Both the position numbers and the translations under genes were made by a program. From assembly GCA_015478945.1 (NCBI GenBank), contig JABUQX010088408.1, forward strand, positions 1 to 36,444: 36,444 nt of DNA, given 5' to 3'. The notes beneath the pieces were generated by a model. The model was not told the origin of the DNA and ran no database searches. It worked only from the letters and a program-made list of their open reading frames with translations. Position 1 is the first letter of the stretch. Each line of letters opens with the position of its first letter. Below, in pieces: positions 23,030 to 32,439 of the stretch. Source of the DNA: Trachelipus rathkii. Taxonomy: Eukaryota > Arthropoda > Malacostraca > Isopoda > Trachelipodidae.

Positions 23030-23285
23030 TTTTGTTTAGATTCTTTTGATTTATTTTTTTTTTGGTTTTGTTTGTATTTTTTTTTTTATGTTTTTTTTGG
23101 TTTTTTATTTATTTTTTTTAGAAGTTTTATTTTATGGTTTATGTGGTGGTATTTTTTTGTTTTTTTTTTTTTTTCTTGATGTTTTGGTTTTTTTATTTGG
23201 TTTTTTAGGAGTTTTATTTATTGTGTAGTTTTTTTTTTTTTATTTTTTGGTTTTTTTATTTTTTAGTTTTATATTTTGTTTGTTC
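23030..23285. repeat. T-rich low-complexity tract
   Basis: Long T runs separated by single G or A (for example 23163-23174 and 23230-23240). Phe-rich plus frames at 22913-23228 come from this tract. Confidence 0.85.
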
Positions 23286-23399
23286 ATGTTTCGTTTTCAT
23301 GAGCCTCTGTTTAAATAGGTTAGATCATTTTGAGTTTAACCTTGTTTGACTTTGGTACGGACATTTGGTCTTTTTTAATTATTGTTTGTCGTTTTTTGT

Positions 23400-23780
23400 T
23401 AATTTATTTGTTCATTCGTCGGGGATTGTAATCGCGAATATTTCATTGTCGTGCGCGTTGTCGTGTGTCGGTCGTTTTGGAAGTTTGTCGCTAGTCATCG
23501 TTTCGTGGTTGTCAGCGGGTTTAATTCGTTTGCTGTGTTGGTCGTTTTTTAAGCGGATAAGGTTTACCTTTTTTCTTTGTTCGGTGAGTCCGGTCTTGCA
23601 TTTCGTGACAGGAAGATGACCTACTGTTGTTTTTTTGATCAACAAAGTAACTCTGGTAGTAGAGAAGGTGCGCCATATTTTAGCTTTAAGAGTGTTACTT
23701 TCATGTATCGTTGTGTGGAATTGATTTTAATTGAGTGGTTTTTATTCTTGAAACGGAGGGACGGAGAGTTTCAATGTGTC
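23400..23780. other. CpG-bearing island within the T/G-rich block
   Basis: CG dinucleotides are frequent (for example at 23448-23475, GTCGTGCGCG and GTCGGTCG), unlike the flanks. Open frames exist on both strands (plus 84 and 109 codons, minus 77 codons) but none carries a motif I know. Confidence 0.4.
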
Positions 23781-23999
23781 CGGATATGTGTGGATGGGGT
23801 TTATAGTTTTTTAGGACGAATAACACGTTCTTTTTTGTTTTGTGTTTTGGGGTTTTGTTTATTTGTCTTTTTAGTGGGGTTTCGGTTTTTGGGTGCTGGG
23901 TATTAGGGTGTTGGTATTTGTTGGTGAACGCCGTTTTTTTAAAGACTTTCTTTACCATTTATGATATTGTGTTTTATTGGAGGGTCGTCCGAGTTTAAT

Positions 24000-24590
24000 C
24001 AGCTTCTTGTCTACTATATCTTGTCAAATTCAAGCCCACCTAGTGTTACACACGACATATGGGTTTTTTTGTTTTTGTTTGTTTGGTATGAAGTTCTTGT
24101 GTTTTGGATCTTGGCGTGGTGGGTCTTTTTGGTGCAGTCACACATGAGCACAGCGACTACGAGCTACACACATCGTGCACACAGAGCAGTTTGTTTTTTT
24201 TTCGTCTATTTGTTCTTTTGTTTCTTTACTTGTTTCTCCAGTCACGCGACACATTGCTGTCAACAACACGACACTACTCACCTGCGCCCATACGTGTTCG
24301 ATGCATGTCGATGTTTCCTCACCGTCCCTTTTAATCTGGTCCGTTTTAAACTTCTACCCACTTCTTGTGCGAAACCTATCGCTTCACCGTATATCGAGTT
24401 CTTTCGTTCATAAATCAAAATTATGTAAGGGCTCACCAGTTTAAAGGATAGCGTAATCCCTTTTAATCCGGTTTATACGCGGTTCAATCTTTAATGCCCT
24501 TTAGTTCCCTCAGGACCAACGTGTAGAATCTGGCATTGAGATATTTTGAGAGGATTCATTGGTTCATAATTTTATTAGCCGCGAGTCACG
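24000..24590. other. Transition zone, CA-rich then balanced
   Basis: CACA-rich pieces at 24130-24190 and 24240-24300 give way to balanced sequence. The plus frames of 150, 76 and 89 codons overlap one another, are Cys/His/Thr/Phe-rich and show no domain. Confidence 0.45.
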
Positions 24591-24775
24591 GTGAATTCCT
24601 ATTAAATAATTATTAAATATATAATCAGATTAGATGAATATATATATCTTGATATATTGTGCTGGATTTTATATTATATGGTATAATATTGAGAGGAGGT
24701 ATAGTATATATATAGTAATATTATTATGATATATGTTAATATATTATATAGTATATATATATTTAACCTTGTTGA
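24590..24775. repeat. TA-rich microsatellite cloud
   Basis: Interrupted TATATA tracts, ending in TATATATATATTTAACC near 24768. Confidence 0.85.
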
Positions 24776-24829
24776 CAAATGTACAAGAATTTTGCTTACG
24801 TTTTCGTTTGCGGTAGCATTTCGATGGTG

Positions 24830-25245
24830 CATTTTTTTTTTACAATTTTAGATGTGTTTGAGACACAGTGAAATTTTTTGGGTTTTATTGAAAATCAATT
24901 TTTTAATTGAATTTAAAATTATTTGAATTATTTAATTATTTGCGTATTTTTTATTATTTTTACTTTTAATTTTTTTGTTATAATCGGATCTGAAATTATT
25001 TGGGATTGGATTAATTAGTATGGACATATGAAATGCGATTATCGTTAAAGCACGTGGTCAGACGTCCGTGCTATTTATTCTCTTTATTCGAAATCCTTTA
25101 CATGTCATTTTATTTGAATTTTTATTCATTTTTATTTGTAATTATTTTAATGTATTTTTATTATTCTTTTAATTATTTTAATTATGTTGCTAAGTAAATT
25201 TATTTTCATTTTTTTAATTTTTTATTTTTGGAAATTTACAGTTCT
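24830..25245. repeat. T-rich ATTTTTATT-type low complexity
   Basis: Repeated ATTTTTA/TTATTTTT words, clearest at 24920-24975 and 25110-25235. No gene. Confidence 0.7.
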
Positions 25246-25279
25246 TTGGTCGTGTTTTTGATAAGTAACAGCGTTTTCT

Positions 25280-25350
25280 TTTTACTGGTTCCAGGGTCAA
25301 GGCCTATATAACGGCAGACGCGGAGGTGCGCACAGCGCATTCTTATACAA
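25280..25350 (+). promoter_or_regulatory. Possible TATA-type core promoter
   Basis: GGCCTATATAACGGCAG at about 25300-25316 has a TATA-box form in a GC-richer setting. About 30 bases further is GCGCACAGCGCATTC, a place where transcription could start. A polypurine GA tract follows. No downstream gene was identified, so this could equally be the edge of a retroelement or a chance TATA word. Confidence 0.3.
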
Positions 25351-25360
25351 TTAAGCCGTA

Positions 25361-25389
25361 GCGAGGCGAGAGGAGAGAGAGGAGAGAGT

Positions 25390-25420
<31 letters not shown>

Positions 25421-25441
25421 GAGAGAGAGAGAGAGAGAGAT
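25361..25441 (+). repeat. (GA)n microsatellite
   Basis: Imperfect GA/GAGG dinucleotide tract followed by TA-rich repeats (about 25460-25580), a compound microsatellite. Confidence 0.9.
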
Positions 25442-25764
25442 GAAGAGTGTAAAGGAGGAGAGTATGATATTATATAGTATTATTATGTATTATATATATA
25501 TTCTATATGTATCTTATGATATTTTTATTTATTAACTATATATATTATTATAGGTACTAATATATATTATATATAGTAGTGATGCAGCAATTTAAACCTT
25601 ATGTTTGACCATGATATTCAGGCCTTTGACCTTTGCCGGATACCGTCAATACCTACAGCCTACACCTTAGGCCGCTAACTGCTATCCTAACCTGACCTTA
25701 ACACTAACATATGACTCTAGGGACTAACCTAACCTATACACTAACCACAGAAGCACAGATTTTT

Positions 25765-25880
25765 TGGTTTTTTTTCACACACACACACACACATAGTCAC
25801 ACTGACACTAACTTACACTTATACACACATTTCACTATGACACTTACACTCACTCATAGAATTTACAGCTTAATTTACAC
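25765..25880 (+). repeat. (CA)n microsatellite and degenerate flank
   Basis: Pure CACACA at about 25777-25793, then CACT/CACTTA variants to 25880. The 61-codon frame through it is a repeat artefact. Confidence 0.85.
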
Positions 25881-25950
25881 TTATATACCAGGATAAACAC
25901 ACGACAACGCCTTTGGCTTCTTTCCATGGGGTGTCCGAATTTTAGCCCAC

Positions 25951-25965
25951 GCCTAATTGTTAGGC
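25951..25965. repeat. Short hairpin GCCTAA/TTAGGC
   Basis: A 6-bp perfect stem with a TTG loop in a balanced patch (25910-26020). Nothing indicates a terminator or RNA gene. Confidence 0.5.
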
Positions 25966-26199
25966 AGCTTAAACATTTTTATTAAGGAGGGAAGCATTTT
26001 GGGGCGCGCAACCTTAAGAACTTGTACGGTCATTACAGATCAGTCTTTTTTACTTAGTTACTTTTTAATTTAGTTAATTTTTTAAAAATTGGCATGTAGA
26101 TAAAAAATAAACCAGAGTGGCCTGAGGTATATAGAATCATTATTATGTGTTTTAACTACACAATTTGTACGAAATTTTTATTTGAAAAACATTATACTT

Positions 26200-27000
26200 T
26201 ACAGACGTAAAGTCGTTAAATCAGCTAATATCAATAGAGGTGTTTACCTAACACCTAGGGGGGGATTTTAGTATGCTTTTGTTTTAACTGTTTTATCTGC
26301 TTTTAACTCAATGTTTTTACTGCTGTTTGTATAACATCATTTAGCGTGCTTTAACTTAGGTTATTTGTGTTTGGGACTTTGCTTTTAACTTCACATAGTG
26401 TTAAATTCAACATGACTATATTCCTTAAAAGCTAGTAAAGTCAGTAAGATCAATTAGAGGTGTTACCTAACACCTAAGCGGATGATAAGGGGTGATGCCG
26501 TGTTTTTACTGCTTTACTTGCTTTAATCTTTCTGCTTGGACTGCTTTAACTGCAATGGTTTCTACTGCTTTAATTCTTATATGTTTTACTGCTTTATACT
26601 CACATAATTTATTTAACATTACATACCCTTAAGCAGTAACTCAGTAAATCAATAGTGGTGTTTACCTACCACCTAAGGGATTAGTATGTCCGTATGTTTT
26701 TACTGCTTTTACTGCTTTAACTTTCTGCTTTTACTGCGTATATATATATATACACTTAGCAATTTTTATATGGATAAGCTTTATAAACTTTATATAATGT
26801 TTTTAACTATATATATATAACTCACATTTATATATTATTTAACCATTTTTACGATAATACCGTATTATAAAGCTAGTATAAAATCATAAATCAATTAGAT
26901 AGGGTACGTATCTCTAATTTACCCTAAAAATAAAATACTATTGGAAATAATGGGAATTTAATTATTTTATTTTATGTTTTCTGTTTGTTTTACATTAACA
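26200..27000 (+). repeat. Tandem array of about 200-245 bp hairpin units
   Basis: Four units share a head (AGTCG/AGTCAG, TAAATC or similar, ATCAATAG) followed by a hairpin. The hairpins are AGGTGTT/AACACCT at 26238-26256, AGGTGTT/AACACCT at 26458-26475, GTGGT/ACCAC at 26655-26672 and AGGGTA/TACCCT at 26901-26925. Behind the hairpin of the first three units is a run of TTTTACTGCTTTAAC-like subrepeats of about 11-15 bp. Starts are 220, 197 and 246 bp apart. There is no coding frame. It looks like a minisatellite or the internal repeat of a larger element. Confidence 0.75.
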
Positions 27001-28140
27001 TTACACACTAAAGAGCATAGTCATTACAACAATGAGGTAATACTATTGCTTACGGCTCTCTACACTGAAACTGGGGTTAAATGAATCTTCTTTAGTATAT
27101 ATCAAACCGCTATCCTAAGCATCATATGGTAAAGTTAATGAACACTGTTAGGGATTTCTTCTCACAAATATTGTATTATAACAAGTTCACTATCTCACTG
27201 TACCTTTTTGAGTCAGTCAATTATTTTGGGAGTGAAATGATAATGATGATGTGTGGTATGTATTCTTTCTATAACCACCCCATAAGTGGGTATGGGGTGT
27301 TAGTATTTTTATTTTAAATTAACTTAATGACACCCATTTTTTTAATTTAAATAGTTTTATACTTTCATGTTTTTAGCTGCTTTAACTTCATGTTTTAACC
27401 TGAGCTTTTATAACTCATGTTTTATATCTATGCTTTTATAACATTTATAATGTTTATATGTAGTATTAGATTTTATATTATATATAATTATATACTTCAG
27501 TTTAATTTATTATAAACATTATATATTGTGTTTTATAAGTATTTTGTATTTTATTATTCTAGTATATACTGTAGGTTATGTATTTATTTTATGTTTATTT
27601 GTATAGGTATTAATTATTTTTTTATTAATTTTATATTTATTTTGTATTATTTTTATTTGGGGTATTATTATTTTTACTTTAGTTTTAGTTTAAATATATG
27701 GTTTATTTATAAACATGAATTATTGTCTATTAATTATTTAGAAAACAAGTATTTCTTACATTACTTACTATGTCACTATTATATCACAGTTTACTTATCA
27801 CATAGACACTTATCTAATATTAACGACTTATACACATTATAGTGCTGAGAGCCTTAGAGCTACAACACACACTAACATTTCACTTAATTTGACTAACTTA
27901 TGACATCTTTTATCTTTCTTTCTGGAGCTAATACGCTTGGGGTTCAGTTTTATGAATTTGTTTTTTTTTATTTGGGGTGGTTTTTTAATTACAACCATGA
28001 TTTGTGTACTGCCTTATGCAAGCGAGTTTCGAGGAAGGAAACTTGTGCATGATTGAAAAAATATATAGGGACCAGTTACGTTCATATGTATCGGATCCAA
28101 TAATTTAATATAAAAAATAAAAAAAAAATATTTATAACTT
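27000..28140. other. AT-rich region with GCTTTAAC remnants and a hairpin
   Basis: Decayed subrepeats like those of the preceding array occur at 27370-27450. A perfect 9-bp hairpin CACCCCATA/TATGGGGTG lies at 27276-27299 with a 6-base loop. The 104-codon Tyr/Phe/Ile-rich frame at 27528-27842 is produced by TA/TTTAT composition and is not considered a gene. Confidence 0.6.
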
Positions 28141-28149
28141 AAAGGAAAT

Positions 28150-28390
28150 TAGCCGTCAATGGGTAAACCGTCTATAAAGTATGTGTCTATATATGAGCGG
28201 GTCTCTCGCCTTTGTGGGAACTGTATCAGGAGTATCGGTATCTATTTTTCGCCTCTCTTCCTCCGGGAGTCCCTCGGAACCCCCCGCTCTTTGTTATTTG
28301 GTGTCGCGGGGATCTCCGTCCCTCCCCTACGGGTATGGATAAATACGTCCCCCCTCTGTCTCCTCGTCGGTCTCGACCCCCCTATTGTTT
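28150..28390 (+). mobile_element. Family G GC-rich repeat, locus C
   Basis: Order of landmarks: GGTAAACCGTCTATAAAG, GCGGGTCTCTCGCC, CTCCGGGAGTCCC, stem half CGGAACCCCCCGC (28275-28287), loop, stem half GCGGGGATCTCCG (28306-28318), ACGTCCCCCCTCTGTC, CGTCGGTCTCGACCCCCC. About 10 of 13 stem positions can pair. The element stands out as GC-rich in AT-rich DNA and ends beside a T run. The 91- and 76-codon frames across it are Pro/Arg/Ser-rich and disagree between copies, so coding is unlikely. Confidence 0.7.
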
Positions 28391-28399
28391 TTTTTTTTT

Positions 28400-29335
28400 T
28401 TTTTGTTTATTTTTCTTTAACATATATTTTATGATAATTTAATTTATGAAAAAGAGGATTTTTTGTTTTAACATTGTTGTTATATATATGCCTTTATACG
28501 CCTATTCCATATATGTAATTCTTATCTTTCTGTAGGTGCCATGGCTTTTAGTTGTGATATTGCACAAGAAAACAATATTTAAAAAAATGTGTATCTTTTA
28601 AGAAATTATTTTTAAAAATATCTTCGAACTAAAGAAACATGTCAGTTACCCACTCAAATTCATTGCTACTATCATATAGTAGCAAATTTAAGAACAAATT
28701 TAAGAGGATAAGTAATTCATAAATCGACTCAATCACATGCTATTAAAACAGAAAAGGGCCTATATATATATATGGGGACATGTGAGGTCTTGGATAGCAT
28801 AATAGTTTTTAAGTCAGTTTTTTTATTAAATGTTTGATAAAGAAATGAATTTAACTGAAATTAGAAAATGATTTACAACTGCGTAGCATAAAAAGTCTTG
28901 TTAAATTATTTTTTATTAAAATTGTATGGAAGGGAAAAATTGATACTAGGATTACATAGATTTTTGTAAAAAGAGTTCATCATTATTTAATATGCTGAAT
29001 ATTAACTAAAATGATAACTACTGTACTTATTTATTTAAAATTTTATATATTGATAAATTTATTTTATATTTACCAAAATTTAACTTAAATAGTGCATAAT
29101 ATTACTAGAAAATTGTATCTCTAGTATATTATATCTTCCGTAATATAGTGTCACACTTACAGGAAAACCAATTACTATTATATTAATCATACCCTTAACG
29201 CAACAAACGACATTTTGTTCCGAATGTAAAAAAAAAAAAAAAAAAAAAAAGTAAAAAAAAAAAAAAAAACAAAAATAAGGATAAAGGAATCGAAATATAT
29301 ACATTACCATTCTTAAAAAAATATAATTAAATACT
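28400..29335. other. AT-rich region with palindrome and poly-A
   Basis: Contains a perfect 10-bp palindrome TTGCTACTAT/ATAGTAGCAA with a 3-base loop (28663-28685), followed by two AAATTTAAGA direct repeats. A runs lie at 29227-29250 and 29253-29269. No gene recognised. Confidence 0.6.
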
Positions 29336-29790
29336 ATATTTTGGAATCTAGCGTATAAAGCTATTATTCAAAGTCGTTTTTTATTATATATATCTAAACG
29401 AATATCTCTCTAGGTAGACCGCATTGATACCAGTAGTCGGGGTCTTCTTCGGCCTCTAGTGGCACGACGGGGGGACTCGTCCCCTCTGTCCCATCCGGCT
29501 ACGAGCCCCGCTAAAGAAATATATTTCCTGAATCTTCATATTTAGGGGGCTCGAAGCCGACGGGGGACTGAGGGGGGACGAAACGACTTAACATATAATA
29601 AGCTTTTATACGTGCTGATCTCAATATGTAATTGTTTTTCTGTAAATGTGTCGTACTTTTCGAGTTTGTTTTTGTTTTTTTACAACTTCCGGTAATAAGC
29701 TTTAATCGCTGATTCCAAATCATGTAATTGGTTTTTCTGTAAAGGTCATACTTTTCGAGATATAATTCTCCTGGCTCTTTCTGGAATTAT
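29335..29790. mobile_element. Foldback element with GC-rich arms (family G, locus D)
   Basis: Layered inverted repeat. The outer left arm GGAATCTAGCGTATAAAGCT (from 29343) pairs with AATAAGCTTTTATACGTGCT (from 29603), and a second, tandem version of that arm sits at 29691-29717. The inner left arm at 29476-29516 (CTCGTCCCCTCTGTCCC, GGCTACGAGCCCCGCTAAAG) pairs with the inner right arm at 29541-29586 (TTTAGGGGGCTCGAAGCCGA, GGGGGACTGAGGGGGGACGA). A 24-bp AT-rich centre separates them. The left flank carries GTCGGGGTCTTCTTCGGCCT as in other family G copies. The right end CTGGCTCTTTCTGGAATTAT matches, reversed, the left end of locus A at 4607. No protein is encoded. Confidence 0.7.
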
Positions 29791-29884
29791 GAAATTGAAG
29801 AAAAAATAATATTAGTTACAACTGGATAAAATTTTAATAAGAGTACTAATCGTACAAAAATATTTCTTGTCTTATCGCTCCTTT

Positions 29885-30088
29885 ACCTGGAGCTCTCTTC
29901 TCCTCTCTCATCTCTCTCTCTCTTCTCTCTCTCTCTCACTTCTCTCTCTCCTCTCTCTCTCTCTCTTCATCATCTCTCTCTCTCGTCCTTCTCTAATATA
30001 TATATATTATATTAAACTATATATATATAATGATATTATGATCACTTCATTAATAATATATTAAATAATATTATATATACTTCTTCAT

Positions 30089-30128
<40 letters not shown>

Positions 30129-30140
30129 ATATATATATAA
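29885..30140 (+). repeat. Compound (CT)n and (TA)n microsatellite
   Basis: CT dinucleotide tract at about 29889-29993 followed by TA repeats to about 30140. The Ser/Leu-rich 65-codon frame over it is an artefact. Confidence 0.92.
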
Positions 30141-31000
30141 TCACCTTACAACAAACATTTTTCTTTAAAAAGGAACAATAAATGAATTACTGTTCACTTC
30201 ATTCAATTAATAAAATATTAAAACTTTTCTTTTCTTTTTTTAACACCTAATTAATATTCAACCCTAACCATGAAAAATTTAAACAAAATGTCAAATATCT
30301 ACCCAAAATTTTATGACTAAGAAAAAAGCGGGACATTCAATTCAAACATTGTTAAAACCATAATAATACTTATTACCAATATATATATATATATATAATT
30401 ATAGTATTATATATATATATCAAACTATATATATTACTATATTATATATTTATAATATTATATATAAGCTATAAAATATATATGGTATTAAAATATTAAA
30501 ACCAGATAAGTCCTAAACACAAAAATATTTTATATTTTTTGGAGAGCGAGTGTAAATTTTTGACGTTGCGTCGCTTGTTTTACAAATCCTATAAATTGAA
30601 AACAAACAATTTTCAATGATGAGCAGAAAAAAAAAAAGGTATAAATTATGGAGTTTTGTTGTGGAAAATATTTGAATTCGCAAAAATTCTTATTTAAACA
30701 CTTATAAATTATATACACAAATAACTAGTATAAATATTATATTATAACTAATATAAAGTACAATATAATATATACTATATAAATACATTAGTATATATAG
30801 TACTATATATATAATATACTAATATAATATAACTGTAACATAATATAATCATGACTTATAGTAATATTATATATACTAGATATAATATAGAATATACTAT
30901 ATATAATATTATATATATAGTATATATATATATATATAACTATATATATAAATAAATAATATATATATATATTATATAGCTTAATATAGTCTAAATTAAG
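30140..31000. repeat. AT-rich region with TA microsatellite clouds
   Basis: TA-rich blocks at about 30375-30490 and 30740-31000 around a plainer AT-rich middle. A 62-codon minus frame at 30530-30718 shows no motif. Confidence 0.75.
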
Positions 31001-31001
31001 A

Positions 31002-31030
31002 GGCGTTTTTCAAATCAATTGAAAAATGCC
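31002..31030. repeat. Hairpin GGCGTTTTTCAA/TTGAAAAATGCC
   Basis: A 12-bp stem with one G-T wobble and a 5-base loop. It sits about 50 bp before the hAT miniature element at 31083 and may be a separate foldback. Confidence 0.65.
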
Positions 31031-31082
31031 CTATAAGCTCTAAGGTGTCAGACACATTTATACTATTTAACAATTTTTAAAT

Positions 31083-31454
31083 CAACGACTTCCCAATTTT
31101 TTCCTCTCCCGTACCCCTTGATAGGCCTTTTCACGCAATTTAAAGTACCCTGTTATCTTCATACAATCCATTCACTGCAAAAAATAAAAGTTGTTTTGCT
31201 AGATAATTCATAGGTTAGATAAAAGCAAAATACTCAAATTAATGACATTTATAGCCTTTTATTTTTGTTTAATTGTGGGACACTTATTTAAACATTTTTA
31301 TAACAGCGGTCAACACGGGACAGGCGTGGCAAAATTCCTTCTATGTTTTATGTTGTTCCAATCATATCTCCAACATATTATTCTCTACGTACCCCAAACG
31401 GGGTCCTGCCGAGTAACCTCAGAGTAACGGCGTACCACAGGTTGGGAAACGCTG
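31083..31454 (-). mobile_element. hAT-type miniature element, copy 2
   Basis: Full-length copy of the element at 6926-7278 in the opposite orientation, 372 bp. Left end CAACGACTTCCCAA corresponds to CAGCGCTTCCCAA of copy 1. Right end ACAGGTTGGGAAACGCTG is the complement of CAGCGTTACCCAACCTGT with small changes. Shared interior landmarks are TTCCTCTCCCGTACCCC, AAATTAATGACATTTATAG and GTGGCAAAATTCCTTC. Flanks are T/A-rich (TTTTAAAT, AATTTTAA) so the target duplication cannot be fixed. The 61-codon frame at 31242-31427 is not conserved as protein. Confidence 0.85.
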
Positions 31455-31554
31455 AATTTTAAAACAATTCTTTCTATCAAACTTTTTAGAGCTATCCATC
31501 TACTTTGTTTACATTTGTTTATTTTTGTTTTTACAAATTTTTTCGTTTATATAT

Positions 31555-31692
31555 ACAGTAATATATACATGATAATATATTAATAAAATATTACTAAATA
31601 TATATATATATATATATAATATATATATATCTATTATATATATAATATAATACTATATAATATATAATATCATTCATATATATATATATAGG
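31555..31692. repeat. TA-rich microsatellite cloud
   Basis: Interrupted (TA)n blocks between the hAT copy and the CCCGCTTTT array. Confidence 0.9.
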
Positions 31693-31719
31693 AAAAGTAC
31701 CACATAGCCCCACCGACTA

Positions 31720-31850
31720 CCCGCTTTTAAGGCTGGGGGACCAGTCCGCTTTATCTCGACCCCCGTCCCCCGCTTTTTTAAAGTTAAAAAAATGTTCCCC
31801 GCTTTTCTTTGAAGAAGATCCCGCTTTTTCCAAGAGAACCGCGCTTATTT
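31720..31850 (+). repeat. CCCGCTTTT-core short tandem array
   Basis: The core CCCGCTTTT, or a close variant, occurs at 31720, 31745, 31769, 31798, 31820 and about 31839. Spacing is 19-29 bp. The linkers vary (GGCTGGGGGACC, CTCGACCCCC, AAGTTAAAAAAATG, CTTTGAAGAAGA). It has the look of subrepeats of a transposon end or of protein-binding sites. Confidence 0.6.
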
Positions 31851-31909
31851 TTCCTACACTTTTTCAAATAATTATAGAATAGTTTTATTTAAATTGTGAA
31901 ATTAAAAAT

Positions 31910-32200
31910 AACAACAAATAATATCATATTATATAGTATATATATATATATATAATTATATATAATATATAATAATATATATATAGTATAGTAATATATA
32001 TATATAGTAGTAATAATATATAATATAGTATAGTAAAACATATAATCATTATATATATATGATCATCTATATGTATAATATATATTAGTATTATTTATAT
32101 ATATATATATATATAGTATATATATAATATATAATATATATATATGACTAATAATAGTAGTCCTATATATATATAGTAGTATAATAATAATTATAACATA
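31910..32200. repeat. TA-rich microsatellite cloud
   Basis: Interrupted (TA)n tracts with TAG/TAA variants, longest at about 32096-32115. Confidence 0.9.
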
Positions 32201-32439
32201 TAATAAGTAGTAGTTATACGTATAATATCGTTGCAGGTATAATAAGATCGAATATAATATAAGTATAGTATAATTGATGTTGATGTTGAAAAACTGAGTA
32301 TATAGTGAGGCATCAGAAACGATATCTCTGTATTTATTACATTTATACCGTTCGCGTAAAGGAGCTTAGTAAGGGGAATTTTGGCCGATTTTGTCGAGAT
32401 TGTGTATAAACAGCTCTTAGTCTTTGGATACAGCAAAAC

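Larger units (their letters stand above)
14000..23990. other. Long T/G-rich, C-poor block
   Basis: For about 10 kb the plus strand is visibly rich in T and G and poor in C. Open plus frames give Phe/Val/Gly/Cys/Trp-rich strings and the minus frames give Lys/Thr/Asn/Pro/Gln-rich strings, all predictable from the skew. I found no conserved domain, tRNA or mitochondrial gene motif. Extremes are 19540-20150 and 22000-23300. Balanced islands inside it are listed separately. Confidence 0.7.

Noticed and set aside
14000..23990. Possible mitochondrial insertion because of the strand skew
   Set aside because: I could not find any recognisable cytochrome, NADH dehydrogenase or tRNA motif in the Phe/Leu-rich frames.
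23961..24413. 150-codon plus-strand frame and two overlapping frames
   Set aside because: Three overlapping frames are open together, which points to composition. The text is Cys/His/Phe-rich with no domain.
24460..24500. GCGGTTCAATC, similar to a tRNA T-arm
   Set aside because: No acceptor stem or anticodon arm can be drawn around it.
25660..25745. CCTAA words resembling the arthropod telomere repeat
   Set aside because: Only a few scattered copies, never a continuous array.
26200..27000. CRISPR-like repeat array
   Set aside because: Units are about 200-245 bp and diverged, spacers are themselves repetitive, and the genome is eukaryotic.
27528..27842. 104-codon Tyr/Phe/Ile-rich frame resembling a membrane protein
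   Set aside because: The residues follow from TTTAT/TATTA repeats. No charged loops, motif or start context supports a real protein.
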